A DNA stretch of 7,832 bases from Thermodesulfobacteriaceae bacterium (GTDB lineage Bacteria > Desulfobacterota > Thermodesulfobacteria > Thermodesulfobacteriales > Thermodesulfobacteriaceae): assembly GCA_015494725.1 (NCBI GenBank), contig WGAR01000177.1, forward strand, positions 1 to 7,832, given 5' to 3'. Numbering within the stretch: position 1 is the stretch's first letter; the number at the start of each line of letters is the position of its first letter. Positions 5,272 to 7,832 of the stretch are shown here, piece by piece. The notes beneath the pieces are model-generated. The model was given only the letters and a program-made list of their open reading frames with translations. It made no database searches and was not told the origin of the DNA. Made by a program: the position numbers and the translations under genes.

Positions 5272-7242
5272 TCAGGGGAGGTAAAGGTGCAGGTGTCCGA
5301 AGCGGTCGCAGGCCGCCTTAAAGTCCGGGGGGACATAGACCGTGGCAAAGTCCCCCACGATTAACGCCGGGCCGGGGATCTCGGCCTCAACCGGCACCTC
5401 CTCCCAGAGATAGACCGGAGCACGGCAGCGCTGGTGCGGAGCTAGGAGAAGGGCCGTAAACTCCACCGGGGTCAGCTTTCGTCCGCCCTCAAAGGGCGGA
5501 AGGTCCGGGAGAGACCGTTTTACGGTTATCCTGAGCCGCACCGCACAGGCCTCAAGCTCCCTTTCCGGCAGACGAAATCCGTAGAGCCTTTCGTGTTCCC
5601 GGTGGAAGGTTTCCTCCAGTTCCGGGCCGAAGGGTACGGTGATCTCGAAGGACTGCCCCCGGTAACGCAGATCCACCGCCGCGGCTATTTCCAGTTTCTC
5701 CTCCTCGAAGCCCAGGGCCCGCACCTCCCTCCGGGCCTTTTCCTCCAGTTCCCTGAGACGGGTTTCCAGGAACTCCCGGGAGAAGGGGTCGCGTCCCGGG
5801 CGGAGGCCCCGTGAGAAATCGAAACGGGGTTCGGCGAAGAGGATTCCCAGGGCGGAGAGGACGCCGGAGAGCCGGGGAACGAGGACCCTGGGGATCCCCA
5901 GCCGCTGGGCCAGTTCCGCGGCGTGCAGGGCCCCGGCTCCTCCGAAGGCTACCAGCACGAACCGCCGGGGATCGTGCCCCCTTTCCAGCGAAACCCGACG
6001 CAGGGCCGCCTCCATGTTGGTGTTGGCGATGGTAAGGATGGCCAGGGCCAGTTCCTCCGGGGAATAACCTTTTCGGGTCGCCAGTTCCGCCAGCGCCCTT
6101 TCGGCCCGGCGGGGATCCAGGGGCATCTTTCCCCCCAGAAAACGATGGGGAAGGAGTCTTCCGGCCAGAAGATGGGCGTCGGTTACCGCCGGATGGGTGC
6201 CTCCCCGGGCGTAACAGGCCGGGCCGGGATCGGCTCCGGCGCTCTGCGGCCCCACCCGCAGCGCCCCTCCCGGATCGAACCAGGCCAGGGATCCGCCCCC
6301 GGCCCCTATGGTGTGGATGTCCAGAAGCGGGAGTGCCACCGGATGCCCCTCGATCTCGTATTCCCGGGTGAAGGAGGGTTGCTCCTCCACCAGGGATACA
6401 TCCGTGGAGGTCCCTCCCATGTCCAGGGTGATCAGGCGGGAGTACCCCAGTTTTCGGGCCAGAGCCAGGGCTCCCATTACCCCTCCGGCCGGGCCGGAGA
6501 GAAGGGTCAGGACGGCCCGTTTCCCCGCCGTCTCGGCCGGCATGAGCCCCCCGCTCGATTGCATGACAAAGAGCCGGACCCCGGGAAGGGCCCGGGAAAG
6601 GTTTTCCACATACCGGGAGATCACCGGGGCCAGATAGGCATTGAGCAGGGTGGTGGAGGTGCGCTCGAATTCACGAAACTCCGGCCGGATCTCCGAGGAA
6701 AGGGAGAGATGAATTCCCAGGTCCGCCAGGGCCTGTCCCAGACGCCGCTCGTGTTCCGGAAAGGCGTAAGCATGTAACAGACAAATGGCCACCGCCTCGG
6801 GGCGCTTGAGCTGTACCCAGAGCCGCACCCGCTCGATCTCCTCCTGGGTGAGGGGGATCTCCACGGTCCCATCAGCCCGGACCCTTTCTCGCACTCCCAG
6901 CACCAGGCTTCTGGCCACCACCGGACGGGGTTTTTCCACCAGGAAGTTATAGAGCTCCGGGCGAGCCTGGCGCCCGATGAAGATTACCTCCTCAAAGCCC
7001 CGGGTGGTAAGAAGGGCCACCCGGGCCCCTTTCCGGGTGAGAAAGGCGTTGGTCCCCACGGTGGTGCCGTGCAGGAGTTCCGCGACCCGCTGCCCGGTAA
7101 GTTCTTCCAGGCGGGAAAGCCCCGCCAGGATGGCCCGGGACGGATCCTCCGGGGTGGAGGGAACCTTGAGGGTTACCAGTCTTTCCCCGGCCTGGGCCAC
7201 AAAATCGGTAAAGGTTCCCCCGGTATCCACCGCCACCCGCAT
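5272..7242 (-). CDS. Hydantoinase/oxoprolinase family protein, subunit A (HyuA/AcxA-like)
   Basis: The 656-residue protein has the full architecture of the HyuA/OplA/acetone carboxylase beta family, ATP-using enzymes that phosphorylate or open amide and carbonyl substrates. The actin-like ATPase motifs are all present: DTGGTFTD (6-13), HGTTVGTNA (58-66), LSGPAGGVMG (248-257), LDMGGTSTD (273-281), GAGGGS (314-319), SAGADPGPACY (334-344) and FGGAGALHA (433-441). The C-terminal domain has YRGQSFE and LYGFR. ATG 7242 shares its A with the upstream TGA (TGATG), and an AAGGTGG lies 7 nt before it, so its translation looks coupled to the phosphoesterase. The usual partner HyuB is absent on either side, and the downstream neighbour is a toxin-antitoxin module. 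The substrate (5-oxoproline, hydantoin, N-methylhydantoin or a ketone) cannot be decided from sequence alone. Family assignment is secure. Confidence 0.93.
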   Translation of the reverse strand: MRVAVDTGGTFTDFVAQAGERLVTLKVPSTPEDPSRAILAGLSRLEELTGQRVAELLHGTTVGTNAFLTRKGARVALLTTRGFEEVIFIGRQARPELYNFLVEKPRPVVARSLVLGVRERVRADGTVEIPLTQEEIERVRLWVQLKRPEAVAICLLHAYAFPEHERRLGQALADLGIHLSLSSEIRPEFREFERTSTTLLNAYLAPVISRYVENLSRALPGVRLFVMQSSGGLMPAETAGKRAVLTLLSGPAGGVMGALALARKLGYSRLITLDMGGTSTDVSLVEEQPSFTREYEIEGHPVALPLLDIHTIGAGGGSLAWFDPGGALRVGPQSAGADPGPACYARGGTHPAVTDAHLLAGRLLPHRFLGGKMPLDPRRAERALAELATRKGYSPEELALAILTIANTNMEAALRRVSLERGHDPRRFVLVAFGGAGALHAAELAQRLGIPRVLVPRLSGVLSALGILFAEPRFDFSRGLRPGRDPFSREFLETRLRELEEKARREVRALGFEEEKLEIAAAVDLRYRGQSFEITVPFGPELEETFHREHERLYGFRLPERELEACAVRLRITVKRSLPDLPPFEGGRKLTPVEFTALLLAPHQRCRAPVYLWEEVPVEAEIPGPALIVGDFATVYVPPDFKAACDRFGHLHLYLP

Positions 7243-7730
7243 CAGAATTCCACCTTCTCCACCCGTCGCTCCTCCGTATCATAAAGGGCCAGGGTAGGGG
7301 GGCCTTCCTTGCCCAGCAGTTCCCCGGGATTGAGGATCAGGCACCCTCCCACCTGCAGGGTCTTCCATACGTGGGTATGTCCGCAGAGGACCAGATCGTA
7401 ATCCCCGGTGGCGGCGAACCCCCGGGCCAGTTCCGGATAGTGCACCATGGCGATGCGCAGGCCTCCCACCTCCACAAAGGCGAACTCTCCGTGAAAATGG
7501 ATGTGCGGGAAACGGGCCACCTGTTTCTCCAGAAGATGGGGATCTCCCCGGTTGTTCCCCAGGATAAGATGTACCGGGCCGGGGAATTCCGCAAGCACCG
7601 GGACCATGAAGGGAGAAATGAGGTCTCCGCAATGGAAGACCACCTCGGCTCCCCTCTCCCGGGCCAGGGAAAGGGCTTTTCGCAGATGAGGAATGTGATC
7701 GTGACTGTCGCTGATGATGGCCAGACGCAC
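7242..7730 (-). CDS. YfcE/MJ0936-family metallophosphoesterase
   Basis: This 162-residue protein is a compact calcineurin-like phosphoesterase of the YfcE/MJ0936 type, cytoplasmic enzymes that use two metal ions to hydrolyse phosphodiesters in vitro and whose natural substrates are mostly unknown. Metal-binding motifs appear in order: SDSHDH with D8 and H10, CGD with D36, GNN with N59 (often GNCD in relatives), MVHY with H97, and GHTH with H118 and H120. NPGE at 134-137 is also typical. The start is GTG 7730, supported by a GAGGAGG ending 6 nt upstream. The stop overlaps the hyuA start by one base. It lacks a signal peptide and membrane segments. The link to HyuA is positional only; no shared pathway is evident. 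Confidence 0.9.
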   Translation of the reverse strand: MRLAIISDSHDHIPHLRKALSLARERGAEVVFHCGDLISPFMVPVLAEFPGPVHLILGNNRGDPHLLEKQVARFPHIHFHGEFAFVEVGGLRIAMVHYPELARGFAATGDYDLVLCGHTHVWKTLQVGGCLILNPGELLGKEGPPTLALYDTEERRVEKVEF

Positions 7731-7736
7731 GGCTAT

Positions 7737-7741
7737 CCTCC
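7737..7741 (-). promoter_or_regulatory. Ribosome binding site that fixes the GTG start of the phosphoesterase
   Basis: The - strand reads GAGGAGGATAGCC then GTG. GGAGG stands 6 nt before the GTG at 7730, which decides this non-ATG start; the encoded MRLAIISDSH is the normal family N-terminus. Confidence 0.7.
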
Positions 7742-7784
7742 TCGGATGGGATATCCAGAAGTATTTATTCCCGGGCCCGGGGCG

Positions 7785-7832
7785 TCAAGACCCGGCCACC
7801 CGACGCAGGAACTTCTTGGCCTCCACGGCCAG
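7785..7832 (-). CDS. Unidentified gene, C-terminal fragment at the window edge
   Basis: On the - strand a frame is open from the edge at 7832 to a TGA at 7785-7787 and reads LAVEAKKFLRRVAGS. The amphipathic, Lys/Arg-rich helix and the direction, in line with the genes downstream, make a gene end plausible, and 54 nt separate it from the phosphoesterase start. Sixteen codons are too few to prove coding or to name a family. Confidence 0.35.
   Translation of the reverse strand: MAVEAKKFLRRVAGS

Noticed and set aside
7770..7781. Perfect 12-base palindrome CCCGGGCCCGGG between the unidentified fragment and the phosphoesterase gene, followed on the - strand by an A/T-rich stretch.
   Set aside because: A hairpin would have only about a four-base stem and no proper T tract follows on the - strand, so it is a poor terminator; such a GC palindrome is expected now and then in DNA of this composition.

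Overview
The window is gene-dense and GC-rich (roughly 60% or more over most of its length), with short or overlapping gene junctions. It looks like chromosome from a Gram-negative bacterium, because the left edge carries ADP-heptose and LPS inner-core genes. The charged, Lys/Glu/Arg-rich proteins, the RtcB that aligns almost residue for residue with the hyperthermophile type, and the RelE/antitoxin type suggest a thermophile. A Desulfobacterota or Thermodesulfobacteria-like lineage would fit, but this is an inference from style and not a demonstrated placement.

Layout. On the + strand, positions 2-148 hold the 3' end of a heptosyltransferase (WaaF-like). It overlaps by 7 nt the start of gmhB (142-741), so two steps of LPS heptose metabolism are coupled. 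Everything else is on the - strand, read from right to left: the tail of an unidentified gene (7785-7832), a YfcE/MJ0936-type metallophosphoesterase (7242-7730, GTG start), a HyuA-type hydantoinase/oxoprolinase subunit (5272-7242, sharing 1 nt with the previous stop), a small AT-rich toxin-antitoxin module (antitoxin 5000-5209; RelE toxin 4733-5003, broken by a one-base frameshift), the RNA ligase rtcB (3293-4723), and a large hybrid sensor kinase (677-3253, GTG start). The kinase gene runs 65 bp tail-to-tail into the end of gmhB. The - strand gaps are 0-59 nt, so these genes could be one long transcript, although they do not share an obvious pathway.

Points of interest. (1) The RelE toxin is recovered as a complete 89-residue protein only if a single base is removed near 4935-4941; its ATG overlaps the antitoxin stop as ATGA. 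(2) The stop codon of this predicted endoribonuclease lies inside the ribosome-binding region of rtcB, whose product seals the 2',3'-cyclic phosphate and 5'-OH ends that RelE-type cleavage can leave. (3) The sensor kinase has a PhnD-like periplasmic domain resembling the TtrS/ThsS sensors of sulfur oxyanions, with four cysteines including a vicinal pair, and a C-terminal receiver but no Hpt domain or partner regulator in view. (4) HyuA has no HyuB partner beside it. There is no CRISPR array, tRNA, rRNA, transposase or att site that I can support, and no gene-free stretch exceeds 60 bases apart from the unassigned sequence at the right edge.
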